DNA of 64,000 bases from positions 1-64,000 of the forward strand of contig DVKC01000041.1 of NCBI GenBank assembly GCA_018716295.1, written 5' to 3'. Under the pieces are notes generated by a model. That model saw only the letters and a list, made by a program, of their open reading frames with translations. It searched no databases and was not told the origin of the DNA. The stretch is from Candidatus Avimuribaculum pullicola (GTDB lineage: Bacteria > Bacteroidota > Bacteroidia > Bacteroidales > Muribaculaceae). Positions 8,408 to 18,343 of the stretch are shown one piece after another (positions within the stretch are counted from its first letter, which is position 1; each line of letters opens with the position of its first letter). Made by a program: the position numbers and the translations under genes.

Positions 8408-11143
8408 ATGAGATTTGTATTTTTGGTGACAGCATTGCTCGCTACTGTGGCGATGGCAAGTGCCTATAAGGTAGAAGGTGTAGTAACCGACAAGGCGACA
8501 GGAGAAACATTGGTAGGTGCCATCGTTTCTTGTAAAGAATTGTCTGGCATTGGGACATCTACTGGGTTGGACGGTTCTTATGAAATAGAAATTCCAAGTG
8601 GTAAAAGTGTTACACTCGTTTGGCACTATGTGAGTTATCATAACCACGAAGAACGGGTGACAGGCAATGCCCATCTCGATGTCGCATTAAACCCCGAGGG
8701 TGAGATGCTTGGCGAGGTGGCTGTGATAGGTAGCGCCAACCGCCGTAGTGATGCCAACGCTCGCATGGTGGAACGCACATCGGCAAATATATTGAATATA
8801 ATGAGTGCCAATAGCATTGAAGTGTCGCCCGACCTTGATGTGGCTGGGGTGTTGCAACGCATGTCGGGCGTGGTGCTCGACAAGGGCAGCAGCGACAACG
8901 AACAATATGCAATCTTGCGCGGCATGGACAAGCGGTATAACTATACACTTGTGAACGGGGTGAAGATACCGAGTCCCGATGATGCAAACCGCTATGTGCC
9001 ATTGAACATTTTCCCCAGCGACTTGCTTGACCGTCTTGAAGTGACCAAGTCGCTCACTGCCGACATGGAGGGTGATGCCACTGGCGGCGTGGTCAACATG
9101 GTCATGAAGAACGCCCCATCGCGTTTTACATTTAACGCCAATGTGGCTGCTGGTTACAACTCAATGAATATCGACCACAAGTTCACCGGATTTGATCATG
9201 GAAATATTACTACCGAGTCGCCACGTGAGGCTTATGGCACAGAATACACTGCCACACTCGGTGATTTCAAGCAAGGGACGACTACGCTCGATTATTTCCA
9301 TCCCATGCCCGATATTGTGGCGGGGGTGACTGTTGGAAATCGGTTGTTTGATAATCGGCTGGGATTTATATTTGCAGGTAGCTTGCAAAGCACTTACCGC
9401 ACTAAGAGCAGCCTTTTCTTCTCTGATAACATGAGCCAGCGCGAAACTACCGTGCGATTGAGCGACATGCGCGATCGCATGTATTCAGAGCAACAATTAC
9501 AGACTGGTTTGCACTTGAAACTCGATTATACGTTTAATGTAAACAACGATATTGAATGGTATAATGCATTTTTCAGCAATATCTCCAATCAAGTGCGCGA
9601 GAGTGTCGAAACTGACTTGTCGCTAAATTACGATCCTGAAAATGGCGATTTGCTACAGACGTTTGAAACTCGTGCCCGACAGACGAAGCAACGAATTTTT
9701 GCATCGACGCTTACGGGGCATCACAACAATTTGTTGGTTGAGGGGTTAAGCATAGATTGGACTGCCGAGTATGCCGACGCACACTACAACCGTCCCGATA
9801 ATACCTATACAGCTCTTGAAAATTTGGTGCAGGACAATGTGTCGGTTGTTACGGCCGACCATGGCGAACGGCGGTTTGAGCATAATTCCGACCGAGACCT
9901 TGCTGGGTATTTGAACCTTAAATATGACCGTAAGATAGGATATTTTGACCTGAATGTGAAAGTTGGAGGGATGTATCGCGACAAATCACGTGATAACACG
10001 CACATAACTTATAATTTCACTCCAGGTGGAGCAAGCCGTCCAGTACAAGGCGTTGATTTCAATGGGCTTAATGAGATAGAATGGCAAGTTACCACTCCAC
10101 ATGGTAGTGTAGGCCCACTCAATTACACTGCCGATGAAAACATAGGCGCAGTGTATGGACAGGTGAAATTGTCGCGAGCCAAGTGGCATGTAATTGCCGG
10201 AGTGCGTGCCGAACATACCGACCAATCTTATTCAATGACTTATCCAACGGTAAGTAACGACCCTGAGAGCAAGCAACTATATTGGGACGTGTTGCCATCG
10301 GTGCACATCAAGTATTCGCCAGTTGAGGATATGAATTTGCGTGCATCTTATTTCAAGTCGATCAACCGTCCGGGTTTCTTCGAGATAGTTCCTTATACCA
10401 TCATCAATGAAGATTATTTGGAATTTGGCAACAATGAATTGCGCCGTGCACAGATCGACAACGTTGACTTGCGGTGGGAATGGTATCCGAGTGCCAGTGA
10501 AGAGTTTATGGCGGGTGTGTTTTATAAACATCTGACCGATCCTATCGAATATGTCAGCCGAACCATAAACAGGCAAGTGGGATACGGGCCCGACAATGTG
10601 GGCAATGCCACAAACTATGGCGTGGAAATCGATATTATAAAATATTTCCGCAACTTCGGTGTGAAAGCCAATTATACCTACACGCATTCAACTATAACGA
10701 CCACCAAGATACTTTATGGGCAAGATGCCGAGGGCAACACACATCGTTATGATGTGGAGCAGTCGCGTCCGTTGCTGGGGCAGGCTCCGCATGTGGCCAA
10801 TCTCACGCTTATGTATAAAGACACCCGTTATGGTTGGGACGCACAGCTTGCGTGCAGCTACACAGGCGAGAAGATTGCAATTGTGTCGCAATATCTTGAT
10901 TCGGATTACTGGGACAAAGGCGAGGTGACGCTTGATGCTTCGGTTGAGAAAAGTTTCAAATGCGGCATTACCATATTTGGCAAGGGTACTAATTTGTTGA
11001 ATACGACTTCGGAGAGGTACATCAAAACTCACAATGACTACAACAATAAATTCCCAGGCCAAAATCCCGATAATGGTAAAACCTTGATTAGGAAAGACAA
11101 GCGGGGTATAGGTTTGCTGCTTGGCGTGAGATTTAAATTGTAA
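8408..11143 (+). CDS. TonB-dependent receptor with carboxypeptidase-regulatory-like N-terminal domain
   Basis: Signal peptide MRFVFLVTALLATVAMASA; plug domain, DMEGDATGGVVNMVMK; C-terminal LLLGVRFKL; start at 8408 rather than 8336. Confidence 0.9.
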   Translation: MRFVFLVTALLATVAMASAYKVEGVVTDKATGETLVGAIVSCKELSGIGTSTGLDGSYEIEIPSGKSVTLVWHYVSYHNHEERVTGNAHLDVALNPEGEMLGEVAVIGSANRRSDANARMVERTSANILNIMSANSIEVSPDLDVAGVLQRMSGVVLDKGSSDNEQYAILRGMDKRYNYTLVNGVKIPSPDDANRYVPLNIFPSDLLDRLEVTKSLTADMEGDATGGVVNMVMKNAPSRFTFNANVAAGYNSMNIDHKFTGFDHGNITTESPREAYGTEYTATLGDFKQGTTTLDYFHPMPDIVAGVTVGNRLFDNRLGFIFAGSLQSTYRTKSSLFFSDNMSQRETTVRLSDMRDRMYSEQQLQTGLHLKLDYTFNVNNDIEWYNAFFSNISNQVRESVETDLSLNYDPENGDLLQTFETRARQTKQRIFASTLTGHHNNLLVEGLSIDWTAEYADAHYNRPDNTYTALENLVQDNVSVVTADHGERRFEHNSDRDLAGYLNLKYDRKIGYFDLNVKVGGMYRDKSRDNTHITYNFTPGGASRPVQGVDFNGLNEIEWQVTTPHGSVGPLNYTADENIGAVYGQVKLSRAKWHVIAGVRAEHTDQSYSMTYPTVSNDPESKQLYWDVLPSVHIKYSPVEDMNLRASYFKSINRPGFFEIVPYTIINEDYLEFGNNELRRAQIDNVDLRWEWYPSASEEFMAGVFYKHLTDPIEYVSRTINRQVGYGPDNVGNATNYGVEIDIIKYFRNFGVKANYTYTHSTITTTKILYGQDAEGNTHRYDVEQSRPLLGQAPHVANLTLMYKDTRYGWDAQLACSYTGEKIAIVSQYLDSDYWDKGEVTLDASVEKSFKCGITIFGKGTNLLNTTSERYIKTHNDYNNKFPGQNPDNGKTLIRKDKRGIGLLLGVRFKL

Positions 11144-11180
11144 ACGAGATAAATAATAACCCACAATTAAATTAATAAAA

Positions 11181-12497
11181 ATGAAACGTAATTTTTTCAG
11201 TGTTTTTGCTGTTGCAGCACTTATGACACTTGCTGCATGTAGCGACGATGAACCAAACAACAATGAGAACAACAACGAAAACAACCAAAGTGAATATCCC
11301 GAATCAGCTATTATTTGGGGTAAAGACTCGACTGTAATTCTCGAAGATCACTTTGTGGTTCCTGTTAATACTTCGCTCTATGTTGAGGAAGGTGTTACAG
11401 TAATTGCTTCGAATACTGCCGTTAAACCCGAAATCGTGGTGCTGGGCAACATGTATTGCATGGGTACAGAGGAAAACCCTATCACATTCACTGTCGAGAG
11501 TGGCTCGAAAAGCGACCGTTTCTCGCGCAACTGGGGCGGTATCATTTGCGGCTATGATTGCCAGGAACTTTATTTGAACTATGTTACCATCGAATATGGT
11601 GGCGCACAGACTACCGAGAACTCGCAGTCGTTTATCAATCAGCTGTTCAAGTCCGAAACTGGCGAGGGTGTTCCTGCCGTACACTTCTGCAATCCCGATG
11701 GACGCATGATTATTACCAATTGCACGTTGATGAACAATGCCGAAGACCAGATATATATCACAGGCGGCCAGTCGATTGTTGCCCACAACCGTTTCATAAG
11801 CAATGGTTATGATGGTGGCGACGCTATCAATTATAAGTCGGAATGTACGGTAGATGCTGCCTATAACCTCATTTACGATGCCAATACCAATGGTTTCAAA
11901 TTGTCGAATACCGACCTTGTAAACCGTGCCACTCATGTCGTTGCATATAACAATACACTCGTCAATGACGGCTGGCGTCGTCCTGGCATCAAGGGTGGTT
12001 CGATTTGGCTTGAGGAGAATATCTATGCCGAGGTTTACAACAACCTTGTCTATGATTGCCGTTGGGGCTTGAAGCATGATATTGAAATACCCGAAGATCC
12101 CCGTTCTGTATATACGCCTAACTTCTACTTTGCTTCGACCGATGAAGGTGTTCAACAGATGCAAGCCGATGAAGCCGAAGGTATCCTTGTAGGTGATAAC
12201 GACAAGCGTAGTGCATTTGCCGGTGACAACGACCCGATGTTTGTGAACTTTACCCAACAGTCTGATATCAACATCAACGTTGGTTCTAACGAGGCTGGTG
12301 CACCTGCCACTTGGGACAATAGCTGGGACTTCCACTTGCAAGCTGGCTCGCCTGCTCTCACTGGTGGCCGCACCGATTTCACTCCTAATTTTGCCAGCAG
12401 TGGTATCACAATGGAGGGCCTTGCCGGAATTGTTGACAACAACACATTTACTTCACCTGCTCCATCGGAATATTTCGGTGCATACGGTGCAGAATAA
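11181..12497 (+). CDS. Exported lipoprotein with right-handed beta-helix-like region
   Basis: Lipobox LMTLAACSDDE, Asn-rich linker, repeated N/G/V turns typical of parallel beta-helix proteins. Confidence 0.6.
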   Translation: MKRNFFSVFAVAALMTLAACSDDEPNNNENNNENNQSEYPESAIIWGKDSTVILEDHFVVPVNTSLYVEEGVTVIASNTAVKPEIVVLGNMYCMGTEENPITFTVESGSKSDRFSRNWGGIICGYDCQELYLNYVTIEYGGAQTTENSQSFINQLFKSETGEGVPAVHFCNPDGRMIITNCTLMNNAEDQIYITGGQSIVAHNRFISNGYDGGDAINYKSECTVDAAYNLIYDANTNGFKLSNTDLVNRATHVVAYNNTLVNDGWRRPGIKGGSIWLEENIYAEVYNNLVYDCRWGLKHDIEIPEDPRSVYTPNFYFASTDEGVQQMQADEAEGILVGDNDKRSAFAGDNDPMFVNFTQQSDININVGSNEAGAPATWDNSWDFHLQAGSPALTGGRTDFTPNFASSGITMEGLAGIVDNNTFTSPAPSEYFGAYGAE

Positions 12498-12516
12498 AAT
12501 TTGATTGAATCAATTT

Positions 12517-12553
12517 CATGGAGTTGTTTTTCCTTGACATAAACAACTCCATG
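12517..12553 (+). other. Perfect 13-bp intergenic hairpin (possible attenuator or processing site)
   Basis: CATGGAGTTGTTT..AAACAACTCCATG; no following T-tract. Confidence 0.6.
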
Positions 12554-12578
12554 ATTATTCGTAACGATAAATAATGGA

Positions 12579-13529
12579 ATGATGAAACGATTGACATTGA
12601 TAATGTTTGCGGCTTTGTCCGCTATTGGGAGTACTTTTGCTCAGGTAGAATTTCAACGTCCCGACATACCTGCTGGTGCAACATCGATTTATGTTGCCAA
12701 TGACCTGGGACGCAATGGATATTTCGAGCAGAAGACTGTGGCCGAACTTATGGGTTGGATGGCCGATGTGGTTGACCCTGAATTTGTGGCTGCCATAGGC
12801 GATGTACACCATTTCGAAGGTGTAGCAAGTGTCAACGACCCGCTGTGGATGACTAATTATGAGCTTATCTATACACATCCCGACTTGATGATTGATTGGT
12901 ATGCCATACTTGGCAATCATGAGTATCGTGGCAACACGCAAGCAGTGCTTGACTATGCCGGTGTGAGCCGCCGCTGGGTGATGCCTGACCGTTATTATGC
13001 ACTTGAGAAAGATGTGGACGAGGGCAACGAGGAGATCCTCTTCGTGTTTATCGACACGGCACCGCTTATCGACAAGTACCGCCGTGACACCGAAGACTAT
13101 CCCGATGCCGGCAAGCAAGCTATTGAGCCTCAGCTAAAGTGGCTTGAAGACACGCTCGCCGCAAGCAAGGCTAAATGGAAAGTGGTATTTGGCCATCACC
13201 CCATTTTTGCCGATACCGACAAGAATGAAAGCGAGCGCACCGACTTGCAGAAGCGTGTGAAGCCGTTGCTCGATAAATATGGCGTTGATGCGTATATTTG
13301 CGGCCATATCCACAATTTCCAGCATATACAGGCTAAAGGGAGTCGCGTGCAATATTTTGTCAACTCGTCGGGGTCGCTTGCGCGGCACAACGTGAAGCCT
13401 GTCGATGGCACACAATTTTGCAGTGGCGATGAAGGCTTCATGGTGCTTTCGGCCAATGACGATGTAATGCGCTTTTTCCTGTACAACTACAAGGGTGAAA
13501 TCATATACCGCTATGAGATAAAGAAGTGA
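12579..13529 (+). CDS. Secreted metallophosphoesterase (acid-phosphatase-like)
   Basis: Signal peptide; GDVHHFEGV, ILGNHEYRGN, VVFGHHPIF, YICGHIHNFQH. Confidence 0.88.
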   Translation: MMKRLTLIMFAALSAIGSTFAQVEFQRPDIPAGATSIYVANDLGRNGYFEQKTVAELMGWMADVVDPEFVAAIGDVHHFEGVASVNDPLWMTNYELIYTHPDLMIDWYAILGNHEYRGNTQAVLDYAGVSRRWVMPDRYYALEKDVDEGNEEILFVFIDTAPLIDKYRRDTEDYPDAGKQAIEPQLKWLEDTLAASKAKWKVVFGHHPIFADTDKNESERTDLQKRVKPLLDKYGVDAYICGHIHNFQHIQAKGSRVQYFVNSSGSLARHNVKPVDGTQFCSGDEGFMVLSANDDVMRFFLYNYKGEIIYRYEIKK

Positions 13530-13677
13530 CGCTTTGCTAAATTCACGTAAGTTTTTTGCAACCAGCTGTCAGGCAATAGGCTTGGCAGCTATTGTTTTTA
13601 TAGCTGGATATAGGTGGAATTTCGACAGTTTCTTAGTATTTTTGCGTATAAGAAGAAAACAATAGGAAGTTCGATGT

Positions 13678-14868
13678 ATGGAACATATCAATGAAGAGAT
13701 GATGCAGCTGCTGGTAGGCATGGGACTTGTGGAGAACAGCATGACGTGGGCTGGGCGCATTGCCGTGATTTTGGCGATGTTGCTGCTGGTGTTTGTCGTC
13801 AATGTGGTGTTCACGCGAGTTGTTATGCCCATGATACATCGTATAACAGCTTCGACAAAAGCTAAGTGGGACGATTACCTTTTCAGTCGCAAGATGTTGC
13901 GAGGATTTTGCCGCGTTATCGATCCGATATTGGTGTACATAATGTTGCCGATGGCATTCAACGACATGCCGCAGCTGTTGGCGATATTGATTAAAGCGTG
14001 TGAGGTATATTTGGTGGTGGTGTCGCTGATGCTTGTCAACACGTTTCTCAACACCATCTATGAGATGTCAAATGAGCATGAGCATTTGCGTAACCGCCCA
14101 CTTAAAGGCGTTTACCAGATGATAAAATTGGTGTCGGCAGGCGTGGGGATTATTGTGGCTATTGCCATATTGATGGATAGTGATGCTGCTTCGATTGTTG
14201 CCGGGTTGGGTGCCTCGGCTGCCGTGCTGATGCTCATTTTCAAAGACAGTATATTGGGGTTGGTGGCTGGAGTACAACTCTCGGCCAACGACATGTTGCG
14301 GCCTGGCGATTGGATCACTATGGCCAAGTATGGCGCAAACGGGTATGTCGAGGAGGTATCGCTGACGATAGTGAAAGTGCGCAATTTCGATAAGACGGTG
14401 ACTACCATTCCGCCATACGCATTGGTGAGTGATTCGTTCCAGAATTGGCGCGGAATGTGGGACGCTGGGGCACGACGCATTATGCGGTCGGTGAATATCG
14501 ACACTTCGACTATCAGATTTTGCTCTGCCGAAGAACTTGCCGAATTGGTTAAAGAGGGGCTTGCCGACGAACAACTTGCTGCCAGTGGGCAGCCTGTGGA
14601 AAATCTCAAAGTGTATCGCCACTACCTGCGCAAGTTTTTAAGTACATATCCCGAGATTGACCAAGACCAGATGTTGATGGTAAGGCAGTTGCAACCTACC
14701 ACCGAGGGTGTGCCTGTGGAGATATATTGTTTTACCAATACCACGGTGTGGCCTGAGTATGAACGAATCCAGTCCGACATTTTCGACCACATACTTGCTG
14801 TAACTCCGCGTTTTGGGCTGAAAGTTTTCCAACGTATCTCATCGATTGATATTGCCAAGTTGCGATGA
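13678..14868 (+). CDS. Mechanosensitive ion channel (MscS family)
   Basis: TM region followed by DMLRPGDWITMAKYGANGYVEEVSLTIVKVRNFDKTVTTIPPYALVSDSFQNW. Confidence 0.9.
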   Translation: MEHINEEMMQLLVGMGLVENSMTWAGRIAVILAMLLLVFVVNVVFTRVVMPMIHRITASTKAKWDDYLFSRKMLRGFCRVIDPILVYIMLPMAFNDMPQLLAILIKACEVYLVVVSLMLVNTFLNTIYEMSNEHEHLRNRPLKGVYQMIKLVSAGVGIIVAIAILMDSDAASIVAGLGASAAVLMLIFKDSILGLVAGVQLSANDMLRPGDWITMAKYGANGYVEEVSLTIVKVRNFDKTVTTIPPYALVSDSFQNWRGMWDAGARRIMRSVNIDTSTIRFCSAEELAELVKEGLADEQLAASGQPVENLKVYRHYLRKFLSTYPEIDQDQMLMVRQLQPTTEGVPVEIYCFTNTTVWPEYERIQSDIFDHILAVTPRFGLKVFQRISSIDIAKLR

Positions 14869-15323
14869 GAGTCGAGCTGGTCGATAGTGACAAGCGGCGT
14901 TACATGCCGCTGTTGCTCGTGGGCGACGAGCAGGAATCGATGGTGTGCCGCTACCTCGATCGTGGTGAGTTGTATGCCATGTTTGATGATGATGGGGGAT
15001 TGGTTGCCGTTGCAGTTGTCACTGATGAGGGCGGCGGCGTGTGCGAGTTGAAAAATATCGCCGTCGAGCCGCGCTGTCATCGCCGAGGCTACGGTCGCCG
15101 CATGGTCGAATACCTGTGCCGCCGCTATGCCGCCCGCTTCCACACCATGCTTGTCGGCACTGGCGAGACCCCTGCCACCACGGCATTCTACACAAGTTGC
15201 GGCTTCACCTATTCCCACACTGTGGCTGATTTCTTTACTATGCACTATGACCACCCAGTCATCGACGACGGCATCCTGCTGCGTGACATGCTCTACTACC
15301 GCCGCTCGCTGTCGCCCCGTTGA
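14865..15323 (+). CDS. GNAT family N-acetyltransferase
   Basis: LKNIAVEPRCHRRGYGRRMVEYLC, TAFYTSCGF; 4-bp ATGA overlap with upstream gene. Confidence 0.85.
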   Translation: MRVELVDSDKRRYMPLLLVGDEQESMVCRYLDRGELYAMFDDDGGLVAVAVVTDEGGGVCELKNIAVEPRCHRRGYGRRMVEYLCRRYAARFHTMLVGTGETPATTAFYTSCGFTYSHTVADFFTMHYDHPVIDDGILLRDMLYYRRSLSPR

Positions 15324-15415
15324 ACTGCGCATACCGCAATGACTGCATTTCAGGATTTGCAAATTTGGTCAGGTTGTGGCAAACCATTGTGGCTGCAATC
15401 GAGGGGGAGGTCATC

Positions 15416-15593
15416 GGGGGTGTATCAAAATGCAAATTTGTGCAATTTTGTAGGGACGCACGGCCCGTGCGTCCGCTGCGTAGTCAGGTGTATATTTTAT
15501 TGATTTACAGATGGTTAATTGAGCCTTGCGGCACTCGGACGCACGGGCCGTGCGTCCCTACGAGGTGGGTCATGCCAATTTTGATACACCCCC
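15416..15593. repeat. MITE-like inverted-repeat element, about 178 bp
   Basis: Termini GGGGGTGTATCAAAAT / ATTTTGATACACCCCC and internal GTAGGGACGCACGGCCCGTGCGTCC / GGACGCACGGGCCGTGCGTCCCTAC arms. Confidence 0.8.
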
Positions 15594-15766
15594 GGTGATA
15601 GCTCGAATGTAGCCGTAATGTGTTGTAAATGTGGTAGTAACGAGCCGCCATAATATGACGGTTCTACATAATTGCCTGTCTGTAATTGTTGATTGTTTCA
15701 GACATAGCTATTTTGATACAACCTCTACATTTTTTTGTTTCGTTTTATTTTTTTTGAAATAAATGC

Positions 15767-15774
15767 TAACTTTG
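15767..15774 (+). promoter_or_regulatory. Bacteroidetes -7-like box (TAACTTTG)
   Basis: Matches TAnnTTTG; the -33 element is weak. Confidence 0.45.
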
Positions 15775-15780
15775 TAGTGA

Positions 15781-16137
15781 TTTTGCAATTATGCCACTTG
15801 GCTTCCGCAAGGTTGGCAGTTGGCGGGTAACGAAATCGATACATAACATAGAACGGCGTTTACTTCAACGCTTCATCTTTACGTTCCGAACTTCGAACAC
15901 TTGGAATCCTTGTAACAGATGACGCAACGGTAGATGTCCTCGGGATGTGGCTATATGCGCATCCCCTCGTTTTGCATACAGCCGTGCGCAGTGGGCGCAT
16001 GGCAGTGGCACAATCGGGGGCAATGGCTGTATTCATATCGGCGTGGGCTTCGGAGTTGCTTGTCCTTACAAGGTGGCAAGTTCGAAGGCCAGGAACGTGG
16101 GATAAGTAACTAAGTACGAATCTCACGCTATTTTTTT
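15781..16137 (+). ncRNA. Candidate structured ncRNA, class not identified
   Basis: -7 box upstream, several hairpins (GCCACTTG..CAAGgtTGGC; GGGATGTG..CGCATCCC; ATACAGCC..GGCTGTAT; CTTCG..CGAAG), intrinsic terminator, no credible ORF. Confidence 0.55.
16096..16137 (+). terminator. Intrinsic terminator
   Basis: CGTGGGAT..ATCTCACG stem followed by CTATTTTTTT. Confidence 0.75.
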
Positions 16138-16329
16138 GTATATGTGTCTATTAATCGAGAGTCGAAGTGCATCGTGTGCAAGGTCGCTTGACCTGAGTGA
16201 CCTGCCGCCGCAACGACTCCGAGTGTGACTTCAAACGTATTTTTATCTTGCAATAGATTGCAAGGTCGCATTGATGAATGTGGGTAATTATTTTATCAAA
16301 TGCGGGTAATTATTTTTAATCATTTTACT

Positions 16330-17802
16330 ATGAACGTGAAACGACTTTTCGTAATTGCGAGTGTGGCACTATTGTGTGCAACCATTATGCCCGACGCTGC
16401 GGCGCAAGGCTACCTCACCGACGCCACCACCAGCACCCCGGTGCTGACGCGCGACCCGGCTCGACAGGCTTCAACCGAGATTGACGCAGTGGTGACCAAC
16501 CCTGCCGGTGTGGCATTCATGCCCGACGGCTTCCATGTGTCGCTCGGCGGCATCTATTCCTATCGCGACATATCGGACTGTGATGCTGCAATTCCGGCTA
16601 TCAAGTATTGGACTAAGGAAACACGCCTGTTGCCGACCGTCCAGGCCGCATGGAAGAAGAACCGTTGGTCGGTGTCGGCCTCGTTTGCATCCGAGGGCGG
16701 CTTCGGCAAGCGCGACGCCAACGGCAGTTTGCTGTTGGGGCAGATGTTTGGAGTTGGCGAAATGGGAAGTGCGTTGGACGAGCTTAACGAATCGATGCAT
16801 AATCTTTGGGATACGTGGAGTACTGTTGGCGAGATTCTTGGCGGTGCTCCCGAGCTGAACATACAAGATGAAGATGAAATATCGTTCATTAGCCGCAAGG
16901 CCAACACGCACTTATACAACTGGGCTATCAGGCTCGGCGCAACCTATAAGTTTGACGACCATTTCTCGGCATACGTAGGCGTGAAAGCCAACTATGTCAC
17001 ATCAAAGGGTAAAGGCGGCAATATGCAAGCGGTCGTTACCCGACCATCGACGGGTGAAAGGTGGGGATATGCCGATTATTTCGCCAAGGAAATACCAACC
17101 ATTCAAAACGCCGACATGAACGAAGAACTCAAAGGCATAGCCCTTGAATCCCTCAACGAGAATATCACAACTGGTAACAATATAGACGAATTGACAAATG
17201 ACTATATCATCAATATTTTCGATGTTCACGGCTGGGGATTTGCACCGATTATTGGCCTCGACTATAAAGTGGGCGACTTCAACTTTGGAGCAAAATATGA
17301 ATTTGCAAGCCACATAAATGCCAAAGGTGTACGGGAACATTTCAACGTTCCGGCAAGCATGTCAGTTGGTGCAAGCTGGCAGATAATCCCACGCTTGAAA
17401 GTGGCAGCCGGTAGCAATGTAGTGTTTGCAACCTACAATAACGTATGGGGAACATCTAAGCCGTCACGTGCCTACGATTTGTCGGTGAGCGGCACATTCA
17501 CATTCAATAGCAAGTGGCTCGTCAGTGCTGGTTATACCTACAGCCACGAACAATCGGTATTCAATGATATCCTCCCTGTTCCATTTGATGCATACTCCAA
17601 CCATCGAATTTCGCTCGGTGGGGCATATTCGCCAATCGAAAATATGCAAATCAACCTCGGCGTAAGCATCTACCCACATTGGGTAGAGAGAAGGAACACA
17701 GTGCAAACTACGGTTAATAATACCTACACTTACACCGTCAACGGAATATCCCAAATCAAGCCGCTCGTGCAAGTAGCCCTCGGCATAAACTACAGCTTCT
17801 AA
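16330..17802 (+). CDS. Outer membrane transport protein, OmpP1/FadL/TodX-like
   Basis: Signal peptide; ARQASTEIDAVVTNPAGVAFMPDGFHVSLGG; beta-barrel strands, C-terminal VALGINYSF. Confidence 0.75.
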   Translation: MNVKRLFVIASVALLCATIMPDAAAQGYLTDATTSTPVLTRDPARQASTEIDAVVTNPAGVAFMPDGFHVSLGGIYSYRDISDCDAAIPAIKYWTKETRLLPTVQAAWKKNRWSVSASFASEGGFGKRDANGSLLLGQMFGVGEMGSALDELNESMHNLWDTWSTVGEILGGAPELNIQDEDEISFISRKANTHLYNWAIRLGATYKFDDHFSAYVGVKANYVTSKGKGGNMQAVVTRPSTGERWGYADYFAKEIPTIQNADMNEELKGIALESLNENITTGNNIDELTNDYIINIFDVHGWGFAPIIGLDYKVGDFNFGAKYEFASHINAKGVREHFNVPASMSVGASWQIIPRLKVAAGSNVVFATYNNVWGTSKPSRAYDLSVSGTFTFNSKWLVSAGYTYSHEQSVFNDILPVPFDAYSNHRISLGGAYSPIENMQINLGVSIYPHWVERRNTVQTTVNNTYTYTVNGISQIKPLVQVALGINYSF

Positions 17803-17820
17803 CCCATAACAAACACACAA

Positions 17821-18327
17821 ATGAAGAAAACAGCAAAAATATTCTTGTTGCCAGTGCTGCTAATCGTGCTGGCAACCACCCTCACCAGCTGCTCACCTGA
17901 CCCTACAATAATCTATGATACAGAACAAACTCGTGTGCGGCTGGTGAACGAAACCACGCACGACACCATTGTCGCAGGACGTACTGACATTTCAATATCC
18001 ATCACCATCGGCGGCGGTTCAAGCGATGAAACGGGTGAAGGTGACGAAACTCCATATCTGGTCGTGCGCAACGGCGACATTCTGAGCATGCAATGCCTTG
18101 ACATAGACGATGATATTCAATACACGATAATATACTCCGTGTTCGGTCAGAGAATTACCTCAAATACTTACCCTTATAAGGTAGAAATGACAGTTAGCGG
18201 AATGGAGATGGGCTTGTACGGAGCATCTGTCACTGGTAGCAGCGTGAACATCTCCACTGACTCCGACGAGGAAATATACCTACAACCCGCCTTCGAGGAA
18301 GAAAACATCCTCCAAGTCATAGAATAA
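17821..18327 (+). CDS. Hypothetical lipoprotein
   Basis: Lipobox IVLATTLTSCSPDP. Confidence 0.7.
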   Translation: MKKTAKIFLLPVLLIVLATTLTSCSPDPTIIYDTEQTRVRLVNETTHDTIVAGRTDISISITIGGGSSDETGEGDETPYLVVRNGDILSMQCLDIDDDIQYTIIYSVFGQRITSNTYPYKVEMTVSGMEMGLYGASVTGSSVNISTDSDEEIYLQPAFEEENILQVIE

Positions 18328-18343
18328 TAAAATTTGAGTAGAA

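Noticed and set aside
15320-15598. 92-aa ORF over the 15416-15593 repeat
   Set aside because: Its sequence is the translation of the inverted repeat (RTHGPCVPTR); likely spurious
15860-16126. 88-aa minus-strand ORF in the ncRNA candidate
   Set aside because: No family features, wrong strand relative to promoter and terminator
15781-16137. tmRNA or RNase P RNA
   Set aside because: No GAGGAAAGTCC core, no tag-peptide-like ORF and no tRNA-like ends were seen
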